From: Spongiactinospora sp. TRM90649 | GTDB lineage: Bacteria; Actinomycetota; Actinomycetes; Streptosporangiales; Streptosporangiaceae | Direction: 5' to 3' | Length of the DNA: 64,000 nt | NCBI RefSeq assembly: GCF_029382225.1 | Contig: NZ_JARLTC010000036.1 | Location: forward strand, 62,001-126,000 | Shown: in pieces, positions 54,283 to 64,000 of the stretch | Layout of the letters: each line of letters starts with the position of its first letter | How positions within the stretch are numbered: position 1 is the first letter of the stretch | The notes under the pieces: model-generated | Databases searched by the model: none | What the model was told of the DNA's origin: nothing | The model's input: the letters and a program-made list of their open reading frames with translations, nothing else | Made by a program: the position numbers and the translations under genes

Positions 54283-54831
54283 TGTGGGTCTTTCCTCCCT
54301 CTCAGGTGGGCATGGTTCTTGAGCTGCGATGCTCTCCCAGCAACCGAGGAAAGGGGCCTGGTTACCCCCGCCCCGGCCGCGCGGTCGAACCAGCCGACGC
54401 CCTGCCAGTCGATCGCTACAATCCCGCACTACTTCTCACCACCAAGTCTCTGGCGCGTTGCAGTTCGGTCACACGTACGCCCGCCGGGCGTCACACGCAT
54501 TCCGCTAAGTGCGCTCAAACGGGTCGTCTGCGCGACAAACCAACCAGACAGTTGGATAGCCGGATGTTGACTCGCATACACGGCGCGCGCCGTGCGCCGA
54601 AATACGCGGACGGCCTCGACACCCGCGTGCTTGCCGACACGGAACCCTCCCGTGGGCTACGGTTGACCCGGCTTCCGATTCGCGGGGCCGGTCCGGGGCA
54701 GGGCTTGCGGAACCTCGCATACGCCACGGAACCGCTCTTGGGCAGGCAACGTCCAACCCGCTGTGCACGCCGGGCCGAACAGACCACCATCGCAGGCACC
54801 CCAATCACCAGGATCCAATAGAGTCCTTGCC
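54283..54831. other. divergent promoter region between opp operon and tagGH-like exporter
   Basis: About 550 bp without a gene. The left half presumably holds the opp promoter (a weak TTGGTG-18-TTGTAG candidate at about 54416-54445, minus strand); the right end holds the -10 of the exporter (54819-54824). No large repeat or structured RNA is evident. Confidence 0.5.
54819..54824 (+). promoter_or_regulatory. -10 box of a leaderless promoter (exporter permease)
   Basis: TAGAGT ends 7 nt before ATG 54832, without a ribosome binding site. Confidence 0.55.
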
Positions 54832-55764
54832 ATGAGCCAGCCGGAATCCGCCGTCGCGGACGCCCGGGCGGGCGGCCGGAAAGACGGCACCCCCTCCCCA
54901 GGGAAGGAGTCGCTGGCCCAGCTCGCCGCGCGATACGGGCTTCGGCGTGCCATCGCACGCCCAAGTCTGCCCGCCTACCTGCGCCAGTTGTGGGAGCGCA
55001 GGCACTTCGTGCTGACCTACGCCACCTCTCGCAACATCTCCAAGTACAGCAACTCGGCGCTCGGGCAGCTCTGGCAGGTGCTGACCCCGCTGCTCAACGC
55101 CGGGATCTACTGGGTGATGTTCGGTGTGATCCTCGGCACCAGCAAGGACATCGATAACTACCCGGCCTTCCTGATCACCGGCATGTTCGTGTTCACCTAC
55201 ACGCAGCGGGCGGTCAGCGGCGGGGCCAAGTCGATCTCCGGCAACCTGTCGCTGATCAGGGCGCTGCACTTCCCGAGGGCCGCGTTGCCGCTCGCCTACA
55301 CGGTGCAGGAGCTGCAACAGCTTTTCATCTCGATGGGCGTGCTGGGCGTGCTGGTGCTGGTCACCCAGGAGCCGATCACCTGGGCCTGGCTGCTCATCCC
55401 GGTCGCGCTGCTGCTGCAGACGATGTTCAACATCGGCGCGAGCCTGGTCCTGGCGCGGATCGGCGCCTTCGCCCGCGACATGAACCAGCTCCTGCCGTTC
55501 ATCATGCGGACCTGGCTCTACTCCTCCGGCGTGTTCTTCGCGATCGGCGACAAGATCCACGCCGCGCAGCTGCCGGGGATCGTGTCCGACATCCTCTACA
55601 TGAACCCGGCGGCCGCCTTCATCGAAGTGATGCGCGAGATCCTGCTCCAGCGACACGATGCCCCGCCATGGATTTGGGGTGTCTGCGTATTCTGGGCAGT
55701 GTTCGCATTGCTCGTCGGCTTCTGGTTCTTCTGGCGCGCCGAGGAGAGGTACGGCCGTGGCTGA
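54832..55764 (+). CDS. polysaccharide/teichoic-acid ABC exporter permease (TagG/Wzm-like)
   Basis: 310 residues. After a charged N-terminus (about 60), six hydrophobic segments in the ABC2_membrane layout: GQLWQVLTPLLNAGIYWVMFG, FVFTYTQRAVSGGAKSISGN, LIRALHFPRAALPLAYTVQ (the conserved LIRxLxFPR), YSSGVFFAIGDKIH and the last WGVCVFWAVFALLVGFWFFW. Such permeases move cell-wall polysaccharides across the membrane. It is followed by its ATPase with an 8-bp overlap (GTGGCTGA). No glycosyltransferases are adjacent, so the substrate is unknown. Confidence 0.92.
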   Translation: MSQPESAVADARAGGRKDGTPSPGKESLAQLAARYGLRRAIARPSLPAYLRQLWERRHFVLTYATSRNISKYSNSALGQLWQVLTPLLNAGIYWVMFGVILGTSKDIDNYPAFLITGMFVFTYTQRAVSGGAKSISGNLSLIRALHFPRAALPLAYTVQELQQLFISMGVLGVLVLVTQEPITWAWLLIPVALLLQTMFNIGASLVLARIGAFARDMNQLLPFIMRTWLYSSGVFFAIGDKIHAAQLPGIVSDILYMNPAAAFIEVMREILLQRHDAPPWIWGVCVFWAVFALLVGFWFFWRAEERYGRG

Positions 55765-56617
55765 ACTGACCGAGGAGCTGTCGCACGTGAAGTCGGAGGA
55801 ACCCGGCGTCCCGTCGAAGGACGTCAAGGTGCACCCGGTGGAGCCGCAGGCTCCCGCGTCCCCCGCCCCCGCCGGCACCCCCACGGTCATCGTGGACGAT
55901 CTGCACATCGTCTACCGCGTGTACGGCGCGGCCTCCGACGCCGAGCGCGGCAACGCCGCCAACGCGCTGCTGCGGCTCGTCCGCCGGCAGGGCCGTCCGC
56001 AGATGCGCGAGGTGCACGCCATCAAGGGCGTGTCCTTCGTGGCCCACCACGGCGACGCCATCGGCGTCATCGGCCGCAACGGCTCCGGCAAGTCCACCCT
56101 GCTGCGGGCCATCGCGGGCCTGCTGCCGCCGCACTCCGGCGCGGTGTACACCGACGGCCAGCCGTCCCTGCTGGGCGTCAACGCGGCGCTGATGCGCGAC
56201 CTCACCGGCGAGCGCAACATCGTGCTCGGCTGCTACGCGATGGGTATGAAGCCCAGCCAGGTGAAGGAGAAGTACTCCGACATCGTCGACTTCTCCGGCA
56301 TCGGCGAGTTCGTGCAGTTCCCCATGTCCACGTACTCCTCCGGCATGGGCGCCCGGCTCCGCTTCGCCATCGCCTCCGCCAAGGCACACGACGTCCTCCT
56401 CATCGACGAGGCCCTGGCCACCGGCGACCGCGACTTCAAGCGCAAGAGCCAGGAGCGCATCAAGCTCATGCGCCAAGAGGCCGGCACGGTCTTCCTGGTC
56501 GCCCACAACCTCGACGTGATCGAGGAGACCTGCAACCGCGTCATCTGGCTGCACAAGGGCAAGATCAAGATGGACGGCGGCCCCAAGGAAGTCCTGGCGG
56601 CCTACAACCGTGCTTGA
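55757..56617 (+). CDS. polysaccharide/teichoic-acid ABC exporter ATPase (TagH/Wzt-like)
   Basis: 286 residues. The N-terminal 45 are acidic/Pro-rich; then the ATPase: Walker A GRNGSGKSTLLRAIAGLLPP, Q-loop-type SLLGVNAALMRDLTGERNI (typical of TagH, with the short loop), signature YSSGMGARLRFAIASAKAHD, Walker B LLIDEALATGD, and H-loop VFLVAHNLDV. It has no C-terminal carbohydrate-binding domain, unlike Wzt of some systems. GTG 55757 follows GGAGAGG by 8 nt. The stop codon TGA lies at the start of the tandem repeat. Confidence 0.93.
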   Translation: MAELTEELSHVKSEEPGVPSKDVKVHPVEPQAPASPAPAGTPTVIVDDLHIVYRVYGAASDAERGNAANALLRLVRRQGRPQMREVHAIKGVSFVAHHGDAIGVIGRNGSGKSTLLRAIAGLLPPHSGAVYTDGQPSLLGVNAALMRDLTGERNIVLGCYAMGMKPSQVKEKYSDIVDFSGIGEFVQFPMSTYSSGMGARLRFAIASAKAHDVLLIDEALATGDRDFKRKSQERIKLMRQEAGTVFLVAHNLDVIEETCNRVIWLHKGKIKMDGGPKEVLAAYNRA

Positions 56618-56877
56618 TTGCGACGCTCCGCGTCGCGGCTCGGGCGCTTATGACCGCCGCCTTCCCTCGTCGCTCATCCGCTCGTTCCTCACTCCTTCAC
56701 TCCTCAGTCCAGGCATCGGCGCGCCCTCCCGGCTTGATTGCGACGCTCCGCGTCGCGGCTCGGGCGCTTATGACCGCCGCCTTCCCTCGTCGCTCATCCG
56801 CTCGTTCCTCACTCCTTCACTCCTCAGTCCAGGCATCGGCGCGCCCTCCCGGCTTGATTGCGACGCTCCGCGTCGCG
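56613..56877. repeat. perfect 120-bp tandem duplication plus a 25-bp third partial copy
   Basis: Unit 1 is 56613-56732 and unit 2 is 56733-56852, identical at all 120 positions; 56853-56877 begins a third copy (25 bp) and then diverges. Each unit starts with the hairpin GCGACGC-TCC-GCGTCGC (for example 56620-56636) and is pyrimidine-rich at its end (CGTTCCTCACTCCTTCACTC). The first copy overlaps the exporter ATPase stop. It is neither a CRISPR nor an IS; 120 bp is a multiple of 3, so both strands stay open across it. Probably a terminator-associated intergenic repeat. Confidence 0.9.
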
Positions 56878-56882
56878 ACGTC

Positions 56883-56904
56883 ACCCGGGAGGTGTGTCCC
56901 GGGT
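56883..56904. other. 8-bp hairpin before the PEBP gene
   Basis: ACCCGGGA / TCCCGGGT with a 6-nt loop, in the 5' leader of the PEBP gene. It may be a terminator for the exporter transcript or a leader structure; no further support. Confidence 0.35.
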
Positions 56905-56973
56905 CGCGGGGGTGGGGTGGGGCGAGCAAGATGGGGATGGTCATGAAGGATCAGAACCATCGGAGGTAGACCC

Positions 56974-57510
56974 GTGTCGCAGCGGCCGCCAATCCCGTAT
57001 GACTTCCTGCCCCAGGTGCCCGCGCTGAGCGTGGAGAGCGACGACGTCGTCGACGGCCAGACCCTGCCGGACGCGCAGGTGTTCGACGACTGGGGCATGC
57101 CCGGACAGAACCTCTCGCCGCACCTGCGCTGGTCCCCCGGTCCCGAGGGCACCAAGAGCTACGCCGTCACGTGCTTCGACCCCGACGCCCCGACCGGCAG
57201 CGGCTTCTGGCACTGGGTGCTGTTCGACATCCCGGCCGACGTGACCGAGCTGCCCAGCGGCGCGTCCGGGTCCGGTGACGGCAAGGGCCTCCCCGAGGGC
57301 GCCGTGCACGCCCGCAACGACTTCAGCCGCAAGTCGTACGGCGGCGCCGCACCGCCCCCCGGACACCCCCACCGCTACGTGTTCGCGGTGCACGCCCTGG
57401 GCGTGGACAAGCTGGGCGTCGACTCCGACACCCCGCCCGCCGTGGTCGGTTTCAACATCACCGGCAACACGCTGGCCCGGGGTTACATCGCCCCCGTGTA
57501 CGAGACCTGA
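56974..57510 (+). CDS. YbhB/YbcL-type phosphatidylethanolamine-binding-like protein
   Basis: 178 residues with the PEBP signature: NLSPHLRWSPGPEGTKSYAV, CFDPDAPTGSGFWHWVLFDIP (D-P-D-x-P and the H-W pair), and AVHALGVDKLGVDSDT. It has no signal peptide, so it is cytoplasmic. Bacterial members are related to the Raf kinase inhibitor protein; ligand and role are unknown. GTG 56974 has GGAGG 7 nt upstream. Confidence 0.92.
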   Translation: MSQRPPIPYDFLPQVPALSVESDDVVDGQTLPDAQVFDDWGMPGQNLSPHLRWSPGPEGTKSYAVTCFDPDAPTGSGFWHWVLFDIPADVTELPSGASGSGDGKGLPEGAVHARNDFSRKSYGGAAPPPGHPHRYVFAVHALGVDKLGVDSDTPPAVVGFNITGNTLARGYIAPVYET

Positions 57511-57554
57511 GCGCGGGCAACTCCCTGACAGCGCGACCGGCGTTCCGCTATGAT

Positions 57555-57570
57555 TCGAACGTTGTTTCGA
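57555..57570 (+). promoter_or_regulatory. near-consensus LexA/SOS box
   Basis: TCGAAC-GTTG-TTTCGA at 57555-57570 differs from the actinobacterial LexA box TCGAAC-N4-GTTCGA at one position (G to T in the right half). It is 31 bp before the small gene at 57601, where a promoter would be, suggesting DNA-damage induction. Confidence 0.65.
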
Positions 57571-57600
57571 TCGGGAGACGCCGTCAACAAGGGGCGCGCG

Positions 57601-57768
57601 ATGAGAGATCTGTCGACCGCGATCGACCACCTGGCAGCCGAGGACCCAGCAGACATCCCGCGCGCCCAGCTCGCCGAGCAGTTATTGGAGCTGCACTGGC
57701 AGATGGCGCGTCTGCAGGCCCAGATCGCCCGCCGTACCGGCCTGCGCCGGTCGGCGGTGGGGCTCTGA
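57601..57768 (+). CDS. 55-residue SOS-box-associated helical protein
   Basis: 55 residues: RDLSTAIDHLAAEDPADIPR and AQLAEQLLELHWQMARLQAQ followed by a basic end (ARRTGLRRSAVGL). The long amphipathic helix resembles the N-terminal helix of DUF222/13E12-family proteins, whose promoters are often LexA-controlled in mycobacteria. It could be a remnant of such an HNH-endonuclease gene or a genuine small SOS protein. ATG 57601 follows AAGGGG by 7 nt. Function unknown. Confidence 0.6.
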   Translation: MRDLSTAIDHLAAEDPADIPRAQLAEQLLELHWQMARLQAQIARRTGLRRSAVGL

Positions 57769-57791
57769 GGGGTCGCGGGGGTTCCTCCAGT

Positions 57792-57821
57792 GGCCGGTGC
57801 GCCCTGTGGGGCGCACCGGCC
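57792..57821. terminator. bidirectional terminator
   Basis: A 13-bp stem (GGCCGGTGCGCCC / GGGCGCACCGGCC) with a 4-nt loop TGTG, between the small gene (+) and the kamA-like stop (-). Confidence 0.85.
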
Positions 57822-57906
57822 GCTCGCCGTACAGGCCCCGGCCCATGACCGCCGCCCGGCCCTCACAGGCCCGCCAGCGGCCTCCTGGCGGCGCCCGGAG
57901 CGGGCC

Positions 57907-59232
<1,326 letters not shown>

Positions 59233-59450
59233 TAGGCCCTTCCCTCCTTTTCTCTTCCGAGACGTAAACCTCTCGACCGGCTCGTGCGTCCTCTAATTTT
59301 CATATACCCCGACGTGAGAACCCCCTCGGGTGGTTCCAGGGAGACCCAAGTTTCTTTGGGCATCCAGCGATCCCCCTGCTCACAAGGGGTTTCACAAGGT
59401 CGCTAAGTTCAGCGTAAAGCGGACACTATCGCGACATATCTCGTTCGACG

Positions 59451-59456
59451 TACACT
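59451..59456 (+). promoter_or_regulatory. -10 box of a leaderless promoter (DUF1707 gene)
   Basis: TACACT ends exactly 7 nt before ATG 59464; no ribosome binding site. Confidence 0.6.
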
Positions 59457-59463
59457 CGGACCC

Positions 59464-60024
59464 ATGAGCAGTGCGCTACCCGGCAAAGCGGATCAACGCG
59501 CGTCCGATGCCGAGCGCGACCAAGTGGCCACGGTCCTCGCCGAGGCCCTCGCCACCGGTCGTCTCACCAGTGTCGAACACGCCGACCGGCTCGCGGCGAC
59601 CTACTCGGCCGTAACAGTCGGCGATCTCGTACCGATCACCGGCGACCTCCCGGCCCCGACCGGGACCATGCCCGCCGCATCGATGGAGAGACAGCAGGTC
59701 GGAGCCATCTTCAGCAAGGTGATCAGGGGCGGCAGGTGGGTGCCCGCCCGCCATACCGAAATGCGATCGACCTTCGGCGCCCTCATCGTGGACCTCACCG
59801 AGGCCGTCCTGCCCGGCCGCGAGATCACCCTGGAGCTGAACGCGTTCTGCGGGAAGCTCATCGTCAGGGTCCCGCCCAACGCACGGGTCGTCGAGGAGGG
59901 CGGGGTGCTGTTCGGCAAGCGTCAGGTCGTCACTGCGGCGGGCCACGGGCGGGACGACGAATCGGGGCCGCTGATCCGGATCACCGGCCGGGCCGTCTTC
60001 AGCAAGATCATGGTCGTTCCCTGA
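59464..60024 (+). CDS. DUF1707 domain protein with LiaF-like C-terminus
   Basis: 186 residues. The N-terminal DUF1707 segment (RASDAERDQVATVLAEALATGRLTSVEHADRL) is the short actinobacterial domain found near the start of membrane-stress proteins; the rest (FGALIVDLTEAVLPGREITL, LNAFCGKLIVRVPP) resembles the C-terminal domain of LiaF-like cell-envelope stress proteins. No membrane helix or signal peptide. Function unknown, possibly a cell-wall stress response. Leaderless start. Confidence 0.85.
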   Translation: MSSALPGKADQRASDAERDQVATVLAEALATGRLTSVEHADRLAATYSAVTVGDLVPITGDLPAPTGTMPAASMERQQVGAIFSKVIRGGRWVPARHTEMRSTFGALIVDLTEAVLPGREITLELNAFCGKLIVRVPPNARVVEEGGVLFGKRQVVTAAGHGRDDESGPLIRITGRAVFSKIMVVP

Positions 60025-60177
60025 GGCTTCCCCGCGCGACTCCTCCGGCGGGCGCGTCCACCGGGCCCATCCCCGCCCGACCCCGCCCGACCCTGCCCAA
60101 CAGGGCCTCCCCGCTGGTAGTGACCGCGTAAGCTGCGCCTACGATGCGGTGAGACACACTCCGCACGAGGTGACCGC

Positions 60178-61317
60178 TTGCCCGAGACCGACCCATCCGG
60201 CCAGCCCGGCGCCGAAGCCGCCGGCGCGGCCGACGGCCGGTCAGGCACGGTCCCAGCGGCGGCACCGACAGCACCGGCGGCACCGGAAAAACCGGCCGCG
60301 CCGGTGGCCCCCATCGCCCTGGACGCCATGGGCGGCGACCACGCGCCGGTGGAGATCGTCGCGGGAGCCGTCCAGGCGCTGCGGCAATACGGCGTGCCGG
60401 TGGTCCTCGTCGGCGCCCCCCGCCCGCTCCACGAGGCCCTGATCGAGCACGACGCGGCCTGGCAGATCCCGATCGTGCGCGCCGAGGAGGCCCTCGACAT
60501 GAGCGCGGGCGCGCTGGCCAGCCTGCGCCGTCCCCGGTCGAGCATCGCCGTGGCCTGCCACCTGGTGCGCAGAGGCGACGCCTCCGCCGTGGTGTCCGCC
60601 GGATCCACCGCCGGGATCGTGGCCACCGGACGCCTGCGGCTGCGCGGCCAGCAGGGCGTGCTGCGGCCCGCGCTCGCCGTCGTGCTGCCCACCCTGCCGC
60701 GTCCCACCGTCCTGATCGACGCCGGGGCGAACGCCGAGGTGAAGCCGGAAATGCTCGTGCAGTTCGCCCATCTCGGCGTCGCCTACGCCGAGACCGCGCT
60801 CGGCGTGCCGAACCCCAGGGTCGGCCTGCTCACCATCGGCAGGGAGGCCGAGAAGGGGGACAAACTCACGCGACGGGCGCATGAACTTCTGGTGTCCGCG
60901 CCCGGTCTCACCTTCGACGGCAACGTCGAGGGCCACGACCTGCTCACCGGCGCGGTGGACGTCGTCGTCACCGACGGCTTCACCGGTAACGTCGCGCTCA
61001 AGACCGTCGAGGGCGCGGTGCGCTTCACCATCGGCGAGCTCCAGGAGACCGTGGAGGGGAGCCGGCTGGCCAGGCTCGGCGCGCTGTTCCAGCGCACCCA
61101 GTTGCGACGGCTGCGGCGGCGGCTCGACCCCGAGGCGTACGGCGGCGCCGTCCTGCTCGGCCTGAACGGCACGGTCGTCATCGCGCACGGCGCGTCCAGG
61201 GCCAAGGGGATCGCCGCCGCGTGCGCCCTCGCGGCCCGGCTGGCCGCGGCCGGCACCATCGCCAGGATCGGCGAGCGGATCGCCGCCTCCCACCGCCCGC
61301 ACCGCCTTTGGTCGTGA
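60178..61317 (+). CDS. plsX: phosphate acyltransferase PlsX
   Basis: 379 residues from TTG 60178 (GAGGTG 6 nt upstream). The PlsX core starts at IALDAMGGDHAPVEIVAGAV and contains SAGSTAGIVATGRLRL, DAGANAEVKPEMLVQFAHLG, GREAEKGDKL and DVVVTDGFTGNVALKT. It makes acyl-phosphate from acyl-ACP for phospholipid synthesis by PlsY. The 45-residue Pro/Ala N-terminal extension is not part of the fold. It is not in the usual rpmF-plsX-acpP cluster, so it may be a second copy; the catalytic region is intact. Confidence 0.93.
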   Translation: MPETDPSGQPGAEAAGAADGRSGTVPAAAPTAPAAPEKPAAPVAPIALDAMGGDHAPVEIVAGAVQALRQYGVPVVLVGAPRPLHEALIEHDAAWQIPIVRAEEALDMSAGALASLRRPRSSIAVACHLVRRGDASAVVSAGSTAGIVATGRLRLRGQQGVLRPALAVVLPTLPRPTVLIDAGANAEVKPEMLVQFAHLGVAYAETALGVPNPRVGLLTIGREAEKGDKLTRRAHELLVSAPGLTFDGNVEGHDLLTGAVDVVVTDGFTGNVALKTVEGAVRFTIGELQETVEGSRLARLGALFQRTQLRRLRRRLDPEAYGGAVLLGLNGTVVIAHGASRAKGIAAACALAARLAAAGTIARIGERIAASHRPHRLWS

Positions 61318-61412
61318 GTCCCACGCGTGACTCCCGCTTACGCTTCCCAGGACCGCGATTCGCACGGTGACCAGGGAGATCAAACCCGTTGGGGCCATGG
61401 ATCGGCAGCCGA

Positions 61413-61418
61413 TACCCT
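61413..61418 (+). promoter_or_regulatory. -10 box of a leaderless promoter (argS)
   Basis: TACCCT ends 6 nt before ATG 61425. Confidence 0.5.
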
Positions 61419-61424
61419 AGGGGC

Positions 61425-63158
<1,734 letters not shown>

Positions 63159-63379
63159 CCACCGCCGGCCGCCCGGTCGGTCGCGGTCGGTCGCCGGTCG
63201 GGACCGTTCCGGCGACCGGATGGCACCGGGTGGTCCCGGAACGCCTGCTCTGGGCGCGCCTCCGTGGACATGAAGACCTCCCGGGTTAGGCTTTGCGCGG
63301 TCATTGGAATGTCCGGCATGAGACAGCGGCGGGAGTCACCCATGTCCGGACGAACCCAGCGTCTACGGGGGGTTCCCGC

Positions 63380-64000
63380 TTGAGCATGGATCTGACCGCG
63401 AGCCCCCGTGCCGCGACGGAGCTCCATCGCAGCGCCGAAGCGCTCCTCGCGCACCTCGCGGCGGGCGGAGCCACCCCCACCCTGCCCGGCACGTTCACCG
63501 ACCTCGACGGCTACTGGCTGCCGCCCGCGATGGAGTCGCTGGTGGCGCTCATGTCGGGTGCCGACGCCCTCGAACCCCTCGCCAGGGCGGCGCAGCGCGA
63601 CGAGCGCCGCACCGCGCTGTTCCTGTGCCTGGCCCTCGCGGTGGCCGGCCAGGGCGACCGCATCCATGCCTCCTGGCTCGGCATCGCCTTCGGCGACCTG
63701 TCGGCCGAGCAGCCCGTCGCGCACGGCCAGCGGGCGCTGTGGGTCACCGCCGCGCGGGGCGCGTACGGCCCGGCCGGCAAGATCTTCGTGCTGCGCAAGC
63801 TCGACGCCGTGGACCTCCCGGTTCAAACCGATATCGACGGCTGGCTGGACTCGCTCATACCAGGCAACCCCGCGGTTGTCGTACCTCACTCGCTCGTGGA
63901 CTACCCCGAGCTCGCCGAGATCCCCGAGATGGCCGCGCCCGCCCAGGCCGCCGCCAAGCTCGCCAGGTTGCACGGCCGGTGCGTGGAGATCACCTCGTCC
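63380..64000 (+). CDS. hypothetical protein, 3' end cut by the window edge
   Basis: The frame is open to the window end (about 207 residues visible). TTG 63380 has GGGGGG 8 nt upstream; ATG 63386 is two codons on. The sequence (SPRAATELHRSAEALLAHLA, TFTDLDGYWLPPAMESLVALM, GKIFVLRKLDAVDLPVQTDI) is soluble and Leu/Ala-rich with no recognised motif. I do not recognise the family. Confidence 0.6.
   Translation, partial: MSMDLTASPRAATELHRSAEALLAHLAAGGATPTLPGTFTDLDGYWLPPAMESLVALMSGADALEPLARAAQRDERRTALFLCLALAVAGQGDRIHASWLGIAFGDLSAEQPVAHGQRALWVTAARGAYGPAGKIFVLRKLDAVDLPVQTDIDGWLDSLIPGNPAVVVPHSLVDYPELAEIPEMAAPAQAAAKLARLHGRCVEITSS

Noticed and set aside
56613..56877. Tandem repeat as a CRISPR array
   Set aside because: Units are 120 bp, directly joined and identical, with no spacers and no cas genes.

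Overview
This is a high-GC (about 70 % by eye) chromosomal window from an actinobacterium, most likely a Streptosporangiales/Streptosporangiaceae-type organism. The evidence is frequent GTG and TTG starts, Lsr2, a stand-alone GroEL under CIRCE control, DUF2530/DUF3027/DUF3263/DUF1707 proteins, the XPB helicase pair, a CysO-type sulfur carrier next to thrC, otsA/otsB, and several leaderless promoters of the form TANNNT followed by 6-8 nt and the start codon. The genus is an inference, not something the sequence proves.

Layout. 1-2054: an edge fragment of a large membrane protein, then a scarred stretch with remnants of a cation-efflux transporter fused to a piece of a phosphotransferase, a small unknown gene, an N-terminally truncated ATP-binding protein and a frameshifted lipoprotein. 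2164-4957: a MarR/MFS divergent pair with a clear operator, then a GNAT acetyltransferase. 5468-10070: lsr2, another GNAT, a histidine-kinase-like ATPase, a secreted propeller-like protein and an aldo/keto reductase. 9987-12645: a MarR-MFS-thpR-(27-aa mini-protein) operon. 12772-21592: NCS2 purine permease, DUF2530, a sacsin-like GHKL ATPase, DUF3027, MFS, a cold-shock protein and a HAD hydrolase. 21868-31760: TetR, a DUF1700-like membrane protein, helicase-associated protein/DUF4190-like/XPB cluster, and a HelD-type RNA-polymerase recycling ATPase with GNAT. 31940-36648: secreted protein, L,D-transpeptidase, groL with two tandem CIRCE operators, and a cold-shock protein. 36649-38438 is nearly gene-free but holds a 58-aa membrane-protein gene. 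38439-40177: thrC-cysO behind a SAM-clan riboswitch. 40301-44609: ECF-type sigma factor, otsA, otsB, DUF3263 and a SAM hydrolase. 44774-48415: membrane-anchored protein, mycosin-like subtilase, DUF1214 protein and a small exported protein. 48525-54282: a complete oligopeptide ABC importer (oppABCDF order). 54832-56617: a TagGH/Wzm-Wzt-like polysaccharide exporter, followed by a perfect 120-bp tandem duplication. 56974-64000: PEBP-like protein, an SOS-box-preceded small gene, KamA-family radical SAM enzyme, DUF1707 protein, plsX, argS and an edge-truncated unknown gene.

Most of the window is ordinary conserved actinobacterial chromosome; I see no phage, integrase, IS element, CRISPR array, tRNA or rRNA. 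The points most worth following up are the SAM riboswitch on the thrC-cysO transcript, the near-consensus LexA box in front of the 55-aa gene at 57601, the 120-bp tandem repeat at 56613, the two phased CIRCE elements, and several genes under 60 codons (9987-10070 and 37646-37822).
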